Assembly: GCA_030431055.1 (NCBI GenBank) | Contig: JAUIJA010000010.1 | Location: 1-64,000, forward strand | From: Bacteroidia bacterium | Lineage (GTDB): Bacteria; Bacteroidota; Bacteroidia; Flavobacteriales; Flavobacteriaceae | DNA: 64,000 nucleotides | Reading direction: 5' to 3' | Shown: piece after piece, positions 27,833-37,000 of the stretch | How positions within the stretch are numbered: position 1 is the first letter of the stretch | Layout of the letters: each line of letters opens with the position of its first letter | The notes under the pieces: generated by a model | What the model was told of the DNA's origin: nothing | Database searches by the model: none | Seen by the model: the letters and a program-made list of their open reading frames with translations, nothing else | Program-made: the position numbers and the translations under genes

Positions 27833-27916
27833 TTCGATACAAAATTATGTAAAGTTAAAATGAGAGCAAACTTTTTTTTCATAACAACTTGTTAATAAAC
27901 TATTATTTAAAATATT

Positions 27917-28501
27917 TTACTCAAACAACAACTTAATATTCTCATACGAATTTTCTAAAATAGACGGAATATCTTTTGGGTTAATCCACGCTACTTTTTC
28001 AATGCCTTCTTCGATTTGACCTTGTGGAGTTCCGTCAAAATCAGATTTCATTTCAAACCAATAGGTTTGTTTTAACTTATAACGTCCGTTACGTTTAAAA
28101 ACATGATAGGTTTTTGGCAACTTCTTTACAATCGACAAGCCGTTTACACCAGTTTCCTCTTCTACTTCACGCATTGCGGTTTCTTCCATCGTTTCATTTT
28201 TCTCGGTTCCACCTTTTGGCAAATCCCATTTTCCATTTCTGAAAATAAATAAAACTTCACCTTTCTTATTAAAAACCAATCCACCACCCGCTTTAACCAC
28301 AGGAATTTTAGCTTTCAACGTTTTCATAATCAGCTTTTCATCAGGATGATATAAGAAAGCTTTCTGAATTTTATTTTGAAAAATCTTTACAATAAGCTTC
28401 TTAATATCAACACTTTCCAAAAGAAAAAGTTGAAAATCAGTTTCCTTTTGAACTTCATTAGTCAAAAAAAGTGGCTTATCGTTGACAAAAACTTTATACA
28501 T
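27917..28501 (-). CDS. NUDIX hydrolase
   Basis: Started at MYKVFVNDKPLFLTNEV (28501), 194 residues. The NUDIX box GGTEKNETMEETAMREVEEETG is complete (GX5EX7REUXEEXG). It hydrolyses a nucleoside diphosphate linked to another moiety; the substrate is unknown. The start lies only 7 bp from the divergent pyrE start. A PRPP- or nucleotide-linked housekeeping role is possible but not shown. Confidence 0.92.
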   Translation of the reverse strand: MYKVFVNDKPLFLTNEVQKETDFQLFLLESVDIKKLIVKIFQNKIQKAFLYHPDEKLIMKTLKAKIPVVKAGGGLVFNKKGEVLFIFRNGKWDLPKGGTEKNETMEETAMREVEEETGVNGLSIVKKLPKTYHVFKRNGRYKLKQTYWFEMKSDFDGTPQGQIEEGIEKVAWINPKDIPSILENSYENIKLLFE

Positions 28502-28504
28502 TTG
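28497..28504 (+). promoter_or_regulatory. -7 box of pyrE
   Basis: TACATTTG is an exact TAnnTTTG match whose last base is 4 nt before the pyrE ATG. It overlaps the NUDIX start codon. Transcription would begin at or next to the ATG, so a leaderless mRNA is possible. Confidence 0.5.
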
Positions 28505-28508
28505 TAGT

Positions 28509-29156
28509 ATGATTTTTGATAACAACACAGCTAAAAAAACAGCCGAATTGCTTTTACAAATAAACGCAATTAAATTAAATTCTAAAAATCCTTTTACATG
28601 GGCTTCAGGCTGGAAGTCTCCAATTTATTGTGACAATAGGATTGTGCTTTCATTTCCACCTGTTCGCAACTATATTCGCGAAGCGTTTGCTAAGCATATT
28701 GAGGAAAAATTTGGTAAACCCGATGTTATTGCTGGAGTAGCAACTGGCGCTATTGGAATTGGCATACTTGTTGCTGAATATATGGGACTTCCGTTTGTAT
28801 ATGTTCGTCCGGAACCTAAAAAACATGGACGCCAAAATCAAGTGGAAGGTTTTTTACAAAAAGGACAAAATGTTGTCGTTGTAGAAGATTTAATTAGTAC
28901 TGGTGGAAGTAGTTTACAAGCTGTTGAAGCCTTACGTAATGAAGGTGCAAACGTGAAAGGAATGGCAGCAATATTTACTTACGGATTTGATATTTCGGTA
29001 GAAAAAATTGCCACAGCTAATTTAGATGTATTTACATTGAGTAATTATAATGCTTTACTAGAAGAAGCGGTTGAAAAAAAATATATTTCGGAAGGAGAAC
29101 TAATTACGCTTCAAGATTGGCGTAAAAATCCTTCTGAATGGGATGTAGAAGTTTAA
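28509..29156 (+). CDS. pyrE: Orotate phosphoribosyltransferase
   Basis: Started at MIFDNNTAKKTAELLLQINA (28509), 215 residues. The PRPP-binding loop is VVVVEDLISTGGSS, and FTWASGWKSPIYCDNR matches the orotate-binding N-terminus. It converts orotate and PRPP to OMP in pyrimidine synthesis. Divergent from the NUDIX gene, and followed 23 bp later by the SRPBCC gene. Confidence 0.95.
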   Translation: MIFDNNTAKKTAELLLQINAIKLNSKNPFTWASGWKSPIYCDNRIVLSFPPVRNYIREAFAKHIEEKFGKPDVIAGVATGAIGIGILVAEYMGLPFVYVRPEPKKHGRQNQVEGFLQKGQNVVVVEDLISTGGSSLQAVEALRNEGANVKGMAAIFTYGFDISVEKIATANLDVFTLSNYNALLEEAVEKKYISEGELITLQDWRKNPSEWDVEV

Positions 29157-29179
29157 TAAAAAATAGAAAAAGAATAAAA

Positions 29180-29572
29180 ATGAATTTAGAAAGTCCAAAA
29201 GTAACTGTAGATAAATCGGCTGAATATATTTTCAATGCCTTAACTGATGTTAAAAATTTTGAAAAATTAATGCCTGAAAATATTGCTAAGTTTGAAGTAA
29301 TTGATGAAAATTGTTTCGAATTTGGTTTAAAAGGAATGCCAGAAATTAAATTGGTAAAAAAAGAAGCTACACCAAATGATAGAATTGTTTTAGGAGCTGC
29401 GTCAAGTAAATTACCTTTTACTTTAACTGGAATTTTAACAGAGCTTGATATTGAAAAAACTGAAATTCAATTACAGTTTGAAGGCGATTTTAACCCAATG
29501 ATGGCAATGATGGTAAAAGGTCCAATTGGTAAGTTTATTGAAACGCTTGCTAGCAATATGCACAAATTATAA
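29180..29572 (+). CDS. SRPBCC family protein
   Basis: Started at MNLESPKVTVDKSAEYIFNALTD (29180), 130 residues, a START/Bet v1-like fold. It has the SRPBCC entry SPKVTVDKSAEYIFNAL and a C-terminal amphipathic helix MMAMMVKGPIGKFIETLASNM. It probably binds a small hydrophobic ligand, with no catalytic residues evident. It follows pyrE in a likely operon. A terminator comes right after it. Confidence 0.8.
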   Translation: MNLESPKVTVDKSAEYIFNALTDVKNFEKLMPENIAKFEVIDENCFEFGLKGMPEIKLVKKEATPNDRIVLGAASSKLPFTLTGILTELDIEKTEIQLQFEGDFNPMMAMMVKGPIGKFIETLASNMHKL

Positions 29573-29591
29573 TTCTTATTTTAGAATATTT

Positions 29592-29619
29592 AAAACTCCC
29601 ACTTGTTGGGAGTTTTTTT
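29592..29619 (+). terminator. Terminator after the pyrE-SRPBCC operon
   Basis: AAAACTCCC-acttgtt-GGGAGTTTTTTT. Confidence 0.8.
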
Positions 29620-29623
29620 GTAC

Positions 29624-29650
29624 AAAAAAAGCCTAGATTTCTCTAGGCTA
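29624..29650 (-). terminator. Terminator of tRNA-His
   Basis: AGCCTAG-atttct-CTAGGCT. The minus-strand transcript ends in a T tract. Confidence 0.75.
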
Positions 29651-29654
29651 TTTG

Positions 29655-29729
29655 GGTGAAAGACCGGTCTCGAACCGGCGACCTCCTGAACCACAATCAG
29701 GCGCTCTAACCAACTGAGCTACAATCACC
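29655..29729 (-). tRNA. tRNA-His (GTG)
   Basis: On the minus strand the sequence opens GGTGATTGTAGCTCAGTTGG and has anticodon GTG in GATTGTGGTT and a T loop GGTTCGAGACC. The extra 5' G pairs with C73, as in bacterial tRNA-His. CCA is not encoded. Confidence 0.95.
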
Positions 29730-29768
29730 ATTTTTGATTACAAATGCAAATTATTGCTTTTGCGAGTG

Positions 29769-29799
29769 CAAATATAGTACAATTACTATTTCTTACAAA
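29769..29799 (-). promoter_or_regulatory. Promoter of tRNA-His
   Basis: On the minus strand TTTG, a 19-bp spacer and TATATTTG match the Bacteroidota consensus, with the tRNA starting about 40 bp downstream. Confidence 0.7.
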
Positions 29800-29815
29800 C
29801 AAAAAAACAGTTTTT

Positions 29816-30535
29816 TTATCGTAAATCTGCTAAACTGTTGACTGCCAAATATCTTTCTGTTGTAAATCCTTCTGCAAAGTCTACTCCTACTATTCTTCCT
29901 AGATCTTGAGCACGATAAGTAATACTATCTAAAAAGTTTTTAGAAGTAATTGGTGAAACTGGTTCTTTTGAATCGGGATTGTAAAATTGAGAATCGTATG
30001 CCATAACAGCATCTATTTTCTTTTGCATAAATGTAGAAACATCAACCACAAAGTCTGGTTCAATATTTTCCCATTGAATGTAGTGATATACTACTTTTGG
30101 TCGCCAAGCCTGTTGGTTTTCTCCGTTTAATTCCGTTTCAATTTTTCGCAAACCTGATAAAAAACAAGCATCAGAAACTAATTTACTTCCTTTTCCATGA
30201 TCGATATGTCGGTCGTGAATAGCATTGCATAAAACAATTTCTGGTTGGTATTTACGAATCATTTTAATGATTTCTAACTGATGTTTTTCGTCATTTACAA
30301 AAAAACCATCTCTGAAACCTAAATTTTCACGAACAGCAACTTCTAAAATTTCTGCCGCTTTTGCCGCTTCTTTATCTCTAATTTCCGCCGAACCACGAGT
30401 TCCTAACTCACCACGAGTTAAATCAATAATTCCTACTTTTTTTCCTAATGAAATTTCTTTTGCAATTGTCCCGCTACAACCTAATTCAACATCATCAGGA
30501 TGTGCGCCAAAGGCTAATATATCTAATTTAATCAT
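29816..30535 (-). CDS. bshB1: Bacillithiol biosynthesis deacetylase BshB1
   Basis: A 239-residue zinc deacetylase that removes acetyl from GlcNAc-malate in bacillithiol synthesis. It shows the LmbE/PIG-L signature AFGAHPDDVELGCSG with zinc ligands, LTRGELGTRGS, and HDRHIDHGKGSKLV with the third ligand. It overlaps the isochorismate synthase stop by 4 bp, so they are coupled. Its presence indicates that bacillithiol is the low-molecular-weight thiol here. Confidence 0.93.
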   Translation of the reverse strand: MIKLDILAFGAHPDDVELGCSGTIAKEISLGKKVGIIDLTRGELGTRGSAEIRDKEAAKAAEILEVAVRENLGFRDGFFVNDEKHQLEIIKMIRKYQPEIVLCNAIHDRHIDHGKGSKLVSDACFLSGLRKIETELNGENQQAWRPKVVYHYIQWENIEPDFVVDVSTFMQKKIDAVMAYDSQFYNPDSKEPVSPITSKNFLDSITYRAQDLGRIVGVDFAEGFTTERYLAVNSLADLR

Positions 30536-31590
30536 AATACTTTTTTAATCGTTTTCGATTTGTTTACCGTTTCAAAAAACTCTAATTCTGGATTGCTATC
30601 TTTTGTTATTCCGCAACCAACATAAATATTAGCCTTGTTGTTCTCGATTTTCATACATCTCAAATTTACAAATAAATCAGAGTTTTCACTTTCTAAATTT
30701 TCAGCTTCGTAATTTAATTCGCCTAAAAAACCAGCATAAAACTCGCGATTGTAACCTTCATTTTCAACAATAAAATCTTTTGCTTTTTCCTTAGGAAATC
30801 CACAAACTGCTGGAGTTGGATGCAAAACTTTCAAAACTTCGCCTAATTGTGATTTATCCTCCATTTTTGCAGAAATATCAGTTTTAATATGTAATAAATT
30901 TCCTGCTTGATGAGTATAAGGTTTAGAAACCGACTTTTCAGCAATAAATGGTTCTAAACTTTCAAGAATAAAATTGGTTACTAATTGTTGTTCAACTTTT
31001 TCCTTATCGCCCCAATCTTCATCAATTTCATCTTTCATTTTCGTTCCTGCTAGAGCAACTGTTTCAATTGAATTACCACAAACTTTTAGCAATTGTTCTG
31101 GAGTTGCGCCAATCCACAAACCTATTTCTGGATGAAAAACACAATATTTAAAAGCCGTAGGATAAAACTGAACCAATTTTTGAAAAGTTTCTACTAAATT
31201 AAAACCAGTGATTACTTGTATTTCCTTTCTTGAAACAACAATTTTATTACAAGTTCCACTTTCAATTTTAGAAATAGCTTCACTGACTAAAGTTTCAAAC
31301 TTTTGTTTTGCTTCTTCTGAACAAGAATCTTTTAATTCTGGATTAGCTTCAATCCTTTCAAAATCATTTTCAGTCGAAAGTTGAGCGCATTTATCTAATG
31401 GAAAAAAAATCTTTTTATCAGAAGTAAATGAATTTAAGATAAAACCTTTTTGGTTAAAGTTTTCATGAAAATTCAAGCTTGAATCTTCTTGAAACAATCC
31501 AAAACTAATAGAAGAATTAGGCTTTGAATAAATTACAAAAGGCAAATTTTGATTGTAATGTTGAGAAACTTTCTGAAAGAAATCGGACAT
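30532..31590 (-). CDS. menF: Isochorismate synthase
   Basis: A 352-residue chorismate-binding enzyme with KIVVSRKE, FHPEIGLWIGATPEQLL, PTPAVCGFPKEKAKDFI, REFYAGFLGE and VNLRCM. It is shorter than typical MenF, as is common in Bacteroidota. It makes isochorismate, most likely for menaquinone; a siderophore (EntC) role is less likely without ent genes. Starts 1 bp after the hotdog thioesterase stop. Confidence 0.88.
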   Translation of the reverse strand: MSDFFQKVSQHYNQNLPFVIYSKPNSSISFGLFQEDSSLNFHENFNQKGFILNSFTSDKKIFFPLDKCAQLSTENDFERIEANPELKDSCSEEAKQKFETLVSEAISKIESGTCNKIVVSRKEIQVITGFNLVETFQKLVQFYPTAFKYCVFHPEIGLWIGATPEQLLKVCGNSIETVALAGTKMKDEIDEDWGDKEKVEQQLVTNFILESLEPFIAEKSVSKPYTHQAGNLLHIKTDISAKMEDKSQLGEVLKVLHPTPAVCGFPKEKAKDFIVENEGYNREFYAGFLGELNYEAENLESENSDLFVNLRCMKIENNKANIYVGCGITKDSNPELEFFETVNKSKTIKKVL

Positions 31591-31591
31591 T

Positions 31592-32014
31592 TTATTTTCT
31601 TCTTGGTAAAACCATATTGGACAATTTACAAAGTGAAATTAGCTTTCCTTCTTCATCTTCAATTCTAATTTCCCACAAATGCAAAGTTCTTCCTTTATGA
31701 ATAATTTTAGCTGTTCCGTAAACAGTACCTTCTCGTTTTGCTTTTAAATGATTTGCCGAAATCTCAATTCCTCTTACTTCTTGTAATTCAGGATTGATGA
31801 ACATAATCGAAGCCGCACTTCCTACACTTTCTGCTAGCGCAACACTTGCTCCGCCATGCAATAATCCCATAGGTTGATGAACTCTAGGATTTACAGGCAT
31901 TTTAGCTTTTAAAAAATCTTCACCAGCATCTATAAATTCTATTTCTAAAGTTTCCATTAAAGTGTTTTTAGAAATCTTTTTACATACTTCTAAAAAATGA
32001 TTTTTATCGAACAT
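31592..32014 (-). CDS. PaaI family hotdog thioesterase
   Basis: A 140-residue hotdog protein with VHQPMGLLHGGASVALAESVGS and the HLKAKREGTVYGTAKIIHKGR strand. Next to isochorismate synthase it may be the DHNA-CoA thioesterase of menaquinone synthesis (MenI role). That is inference from context. First gene of a three-gene operon with isochorismate synthase and bshB1. Confidence 0.85.
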   Translation of the reverse strand: MFDKNHFLEVCKKISKNTLMETLEIEFIDAGEDFLKAKMPVNPRVHQPMGLLHGGASVALAESVGSAASIMFINPELQEVRGIEISANHLKAKREGTVYGTAKIIHKGRTLHLWEIRIEDEEGKLISLCKLSNMVLPRRK

Positions 32015-32128
32015 AAATATTTTTTCAGTAAAAATAAGACTAAATTTTGGCTTGAAAAAGTGATAAACTAAAAGGAATAAATTTCCGTTGTATATAAAAA
32101 GTATTATTTTTACCTAAAATTGTTTTTA

Positions 32129-33694
32129 ATGAAGCATTATATTTTTGCGTTAATTGGTTTATTTACCATTATACTTTCCTCTTGTAGAAGTGATTTTGAT
32201 TTCAAATCAGATGTTGGAAATCTTGGTTTTTCTAGAGATACTGTATATCTAGATACTGTTTTTACAGAAATAGGTTCGAGTACATACACTCTAAAAGTTT
32301 ACAACAAAACTGATAACAATATTTCAATTCCACAGCTTCGATTAGGTAATGGTGAAAATTCAAAATATCGCTTAATGGTTGATGGAATGCCAGGAAAGGT
32401 TTTTGAAAATGTAGAACTTTTGGCCGATGATAGTTTATTCGTTTTTATTGAAGTTACAGCAGAAATCGAAGATGCTGACCCAACTGATTTTTTATATACC
32501 GATCAAATTTTATTTGGCAACGGAATAACAGACCAAAAAGTAGAATTGGTAACTTTAATTCAAGATGCTTATTTTATTTATCCGCAAAGAACTCAAAATC
32601 CTGATGAAACATACACTTACGAATCTTTAAATTTAGGTGTTGATGAAGAAGGAAGTCCTATAACCATTCGCGGACAGTATTTAGATTCAGCAGATCCAGA
32701 TAATGGAAACGAATTACATTGGACCAATACAAAACCTTACGTTATTTATGGTTATGCTGCCGTTCCTCCTAATGAAACTTTGATTGTAGATGCTGGAGCT
32801 AGGGTTCATTTTCATGCTGAATCTGGTTTAATTATAGCTAACAATGCGTCACTTCAAGTTAACGGAAGCACATCAGTAACAGAAGATTTAGAAAATGAAG
32901 TGATTTTTGAAGGCGATCGTTTAGAACCTAATTTTTCTGATGTTCCAGGACAATGGGGAGCAATTTGGTTTACACAAGGAAGTACAAATAATACACTTTC
33001 AAATTTAACTATAAAGAATGCAACTGTTGGAATGCTTGTTTCTGGAAATGATGGAACTCCTACTCCAACAATCGACATGGAAAATGTTCAAATTTATAAT
33101 TGCTCAAACGTTGGGATTTTAGCTCGAACAGGAAATATGGTTGGAAGAAATGTAGTCATAAATAATTGTGGAGAAACAGCTTTTGCTGGAACTTTTGGCG
33201 GAAGTTACGATTTCACACATTGTACATTTGCTAACTATTGGCCTATTCCTAATCAGTATTGTGTTATTTTAGACGATTACGACGGTGACCCAACATATTA
33301 TGCATTAACAAAGGCAGATTTTAAAAATTGTATTGTTTATGGTTCGCCTAATTTATCACTTTCAATAAATAAAAACGGAACTGACCCTAATTTCAACTTT
33401 AATTTTGATAGTTGCTTGATTAAATTTATTGATGTTGGAAACCAATTTTCTTCAATTTCAGAATATGATTTTACAGGTTCACATTATACTAATTGTATTA
33501 TTGCTACTAATTATTCATCAAATCAACCAGATTTTAAAAATACTGATGAAAATGAAATGATAATTGGTGAAGATTCTGCAGCAAAAGGAACAGCAAATAG
33601 TAGCCATTCTACTTTTAATGATATTTTAGATAACCCAAGAAATTCAACTACAGGTTACGATATTGGCGCTTATAATTTCATTATCTTTGAGTAA
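32129..33694 (+). CDS. Lipoprotein with right-handed beta-helix region
   Basis: Started at MKHYIFALIGLFTIILSSC (32129), a lipoprotein signal, 521 residues. After an N-terminal beta-sandwich-like part (RDTVYLDTVFTEIGSSTYTLK) come repeated short strands such as NTLSNLTIKNATVGMLVSGN and NVQIYNCSNVGILART, which suggest a right-handed parallel beta-helix. Probably surface-exposed; the ligand is unknown. There is no sorting domain at the C-terminus. Confidence 0.75.
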   Translation: MKHYIFALIGLFTIILSSCRSDFDFKSDVGNLGFSRDTVYLDTVFTEIGSSTYTLKVYNKTDNNISIPQLRLGNGENSKYRLMVDGMPGKVFENVELLADDSLFVFIEVTAEIEDADPTDFLYTDQILFGNGITDQKVELVTLIQDAYFIYPQRTQNPDETYTYESLNLGVDEEGSPITIRGQYLDSADPDNGNELHWTNTKPYVIYGYAAVPPNETLIVDAGARVHFHAESGLIIANNASLQVNGSTSVTEDLENEVIFEGDRLEPNFSDVPGQWGAIWFTQGSTNNTLSNLTIKNATVGMLVSGNDGTPTPTIDMENVQIYNCSNVGILARTGNMVGRNVVINNCGETAFAGTFGGSYDFTHCTFANYWPIPNQYCVILDDYDGDPTYYALTKADFKNCIVYGSPNLSLSINKNGTDPNFNFNFDSCLIKFIDVGNQFSSISEYDFTGSHYTNCIIATNYSSNQPDFKNTDENEMIIGEDSAAKGTANSSHSTFNDILDNPRNSTTGYDIGAYNFIIFE

Positions 33695-33715
33695 ACCAAT
33701 AAAACTAATTAAATC

Positions 33716-33901
33716 ATGAAAAACAATTTTTAACAATTGCATTAGTTGTGTTAACATTTACTTCTTGTAAAAAAGAAGAAAATAACCAAAAAAGTAATTA
33801 CTTATATTGACGAAAACAACCAAAAAATGGAAATGTATGATACGGGTTATGATGGAAAAGAATTTAAGAATATGGAAATCATAATGACACGCAAAAAATA
33901 A
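33716..33901 (+). pseudogene. Small lipoprotein gene broken by two frameshifts
   Basis: The ATG at 33716 gives MKNNF and a stop. Adding one A to the AAAAA run restores MKKQFLTIALVVLTFTSCKKEENN, a lipoprotein signal. Near the AAAAAA run at about 33788 the frame changes again to VITYIDENNQKMEMYDTGYDG and ends ...IMTRKK at 33901. The complete protein would have about 62 residues. Both breaks are in A runs, so sequencing or assembly error is an alternative to true decay. Confidence 0.6.
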
Positions 33902-33919
33902 TAGTTATTATTCTTATGA

Positions 33920-33950
33920 AAATGCACAAGTAAAACTTGTGCATTTTTTA
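33920..33950 (+). terminator. Terminator upstream of purL
   Basis: AATGCACAAG-taaaa-CTTGTGCATTTTTT. Confidence 0.75.
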
Positions 33951-33984
33951 TTTACAAAAACTTCTAACTTTCAACTTTTTGAGA

Positions 33985-33992
33985 TAAATTTG
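33985..33992 (+). promoter_or_regulatory. -7 box of purL
   Basis: TAAATTTG, an exact match, 31 bp before the purL ATG. Confidence 0.5.
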
Positions 33993-34023
33993 CACTTTCA
34001 ACAACACAACTAAAATACACACC

Positions 34024-37000
34024 ATGATTCATTTCTTCGGAAACCAATCCAATGTAGTTTATGCGGTACAATCGCAAAACGAATTATCGACTGAAGATAT
34101 CAACAAATTAAACTGGTTGTTTAACTCGCAACTAGATAACACTTACACGAAAATAAACACTAAAGAAGCATCGCTTGATGCTTTTTTTGTTGGACCTCGT
34201 GCAGCTATGGTAACGCCTTGGAGCACAAATGCCGTTGAAATTACTCAAAATATGGGTATTTCTGGAATTATTCGTATTGAGGAGTTTCAAGTTGTGAATG
34301 CTGATTTTTCAGATTTCGATCCGATGTTATCTCAAAAATATTCGGAATTACACCAAGAAATTTATACTATCAATATTCAACCAGAACCAATTTTAGAAAT
34401 TGAAGATATTGAGGCTTATAACCAACAAGAAGGTTTGGCTTTAAGTCCTGAAGAAGTTGAATACTTACATAACTTATCCAACAAAATAGGAAGAAAATTA
34501 ACGGATTCTGAAATCTTTGCTTTCTCTCAAGCGAATTCAGAACACTGTCGTCACAAAATTTTCAACGGAACATTTATTATTGATGGTGAAGAAAAACCAA
34601 CTTCATTATTCAAATTAATTAAGAAAACATCTGAAACGCATCCAAACGATATTGTTTCAGCTTATAAAGATAACGTAGCGTTTGTAAAAGGACCTAAAGC
34701 AACTCAATTTGCTCCTAAAAGCGCTGATAAACCAGATTTTTATGAGGAAAAAGAATTTGATTCGGTTTTATCATTAAAAGCAGAAACACACAACTTCCCT
34801 ACTACGGTTGAGCCTTTCAATGGTGCTGCAACAGGTTCTGGCGGTGAAATTCGTGACCGTTTAGCAGGTGGACAAGGTTCGTTGCCTTTAGCTGGAACTG
34901 CTGTTTACATGACGTCTTATTCTCGTTTAGAAGAAACGCGTCCTTGGGAAAAAGGAATGGACGAAAGAAAATGGTTATATCAAACACCAATGGACATCTT
35001 AATTAAAGCATCAAATGGAGCTTCTGATTTTGGAAATAAATTCGGTCAACCATTAATTACTGGTTCTGTTTTAACTTTCGAACACGAAGAAGAAGCTCGC
35101 AAATTAGGTTTCGATAAAGTAATAATGTTAGCTGGTGGTGTTGGATACGGAAAATTAGATCAAGCGATAAAACACGAACCTAAAGAAAGAGATAAAATCG
35201 TTATTTTAGGTGGTGAAAATTATAGAATTGGAATGGGTGGTGCTGCGGTTTCATCTGCAGATACTGGTGCTTTTGGTTCTGGAATTGAATTAAATGCGAT
35301 TCAACGTTCCAACCCTGAAATGCAAAAACGTGCTGCTAATGCTATTCGTGGTTTAGTAGAAAGCGATAACAATCCTATTGTTTCAATTCATGATCATGGT
35401 GCTGGTGGACACTTAAACTGTTTATCAGAATTAGTTGAAGAAACAGGAGGGTTAATCGATTTAGATAAATTACCTATTGGTGACCCTACCCTTTCCGCTA
35501 AAGAAATTATTGGTAACGAATCTCAAGAAAGAATGGGATTAGTTATCGGTGAAAAAGATATTGATATTTTACAAAGAGTTTCAGAAAGAGAGCGTTCTCC
35601 AATGTATACTGTTGGTGATGTTACTAACGACCATAGATTTACATTTGAATCGAAAACGACTGGTGCAAAACCAATGGATTATGCTTTAGAAGATTTCTTC
35701 GGAAGTTCTCCCAAAACAATTATGAACGACAAAAATGTGGCTCGTAATTATGCAAATCCAGATTATTCAATTTCAGAAATACCAAATTACTTAAACCAAG
35801 TTTTACAATTAGAAGCGGTTGCTTGTAAAGATTGGTTAACGAATAAAGTTGACCGTTGTGTTGGTGGACGTGTTGCAAAACAACAATGTGCTGGTCCATT
35901 ACAACTGCCTTTAAATAACGTAGGTGTGATGGCATTAGACTTCAAAGGAAAAGAAGGAATTGCTACGACTATCGGACACTCACCTGTTTCAGCTATTGTT
36001 GATCCTGTTGCGGGTTCTAAAAATTCAATTGGTGAAGCTTTATCTAACTTAGTTTGGGCGCCATTAAAAGATGGTTTACAATCGGTTTCGTTATCGGCAA
36101 ACTGGATGTGGGCTTGTAAAAATGAAGGTGAAGATGCTCGTTTATACGACGCTGTTCAAGGTTGTTCAGAATTTGCTATTGAATTAGGAATCAATATTCC
36201 AACTGGAAAAGATTCGTTATCCATGAAACAAAAATATCCACATGATGAAGTAATTGCACCTGGAACGGTTATTATTTCAGCTATTGGAAATTGTTCAAAT
36301 ATTACTAAAGTAGTAGAGCCTGTATTAAAAAGAAATGGTGGCAACATTTACTACTTAAATTTATCGCAAGATTCTTTTAAATTAGGTGGAAGTTCATTCT
36401 ATCAAATTTTAAATAAAGTAGGTTCGGAAGTTCCAACTGTTAAAAATGCAGATTATTTCAAAAAAGCGTTTAATACGTTACAAGATTTAATCAAAGAAAG
36501 AAAAATTAAAGCAGGACACGATATTGGAAGTGGTGGTTTAATCACAACTTTATTAGAAATGTCGTTTGCAGAAGTTGGCGTTGGTGCCAACTACGATTTA
36601 TCTGTTTTAGGAGAATCTGATTCTGCAAAAGCTTTATTCAATGAAAATATTGCTGTTGTTTTCCAAGCAGATGCTGAAGTTGAAGCCGCTTTCAAAGCAA
36701 ACGGAATTGAAATTTTCAATATTGGTTCGGTTGTAGAAGGTGATTTTGTTTCAATCAAAAATGGAAATGATAACTTCAATTTCTCAGTTATTGAAACGAG
36801 AGATACTTGGTACAAAACATCATATTTATTAGATACAAAACAATCTCGTAATGGCATGGCAGAAGCGCGTTATGCGAACTATAAAAACCAACCATTAGAA
36901 TTTACGTTCCCTAAAGATTTTACTGGAGCTAAACCTGTCATCTCGAGCGGAGTCGAGAGACCAAAAGCAGCTATTATTCGTGAAAAAGGAAGTAATTCGG

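Noticed and set aside
33716-33901. Programmed frameshifting of the small lipoprotein gene
   Set aside because: Two shifts within 62 codons, the first at codon 2-3, without slippery heptamer and stimulator are better explained by decay or sequencing error.
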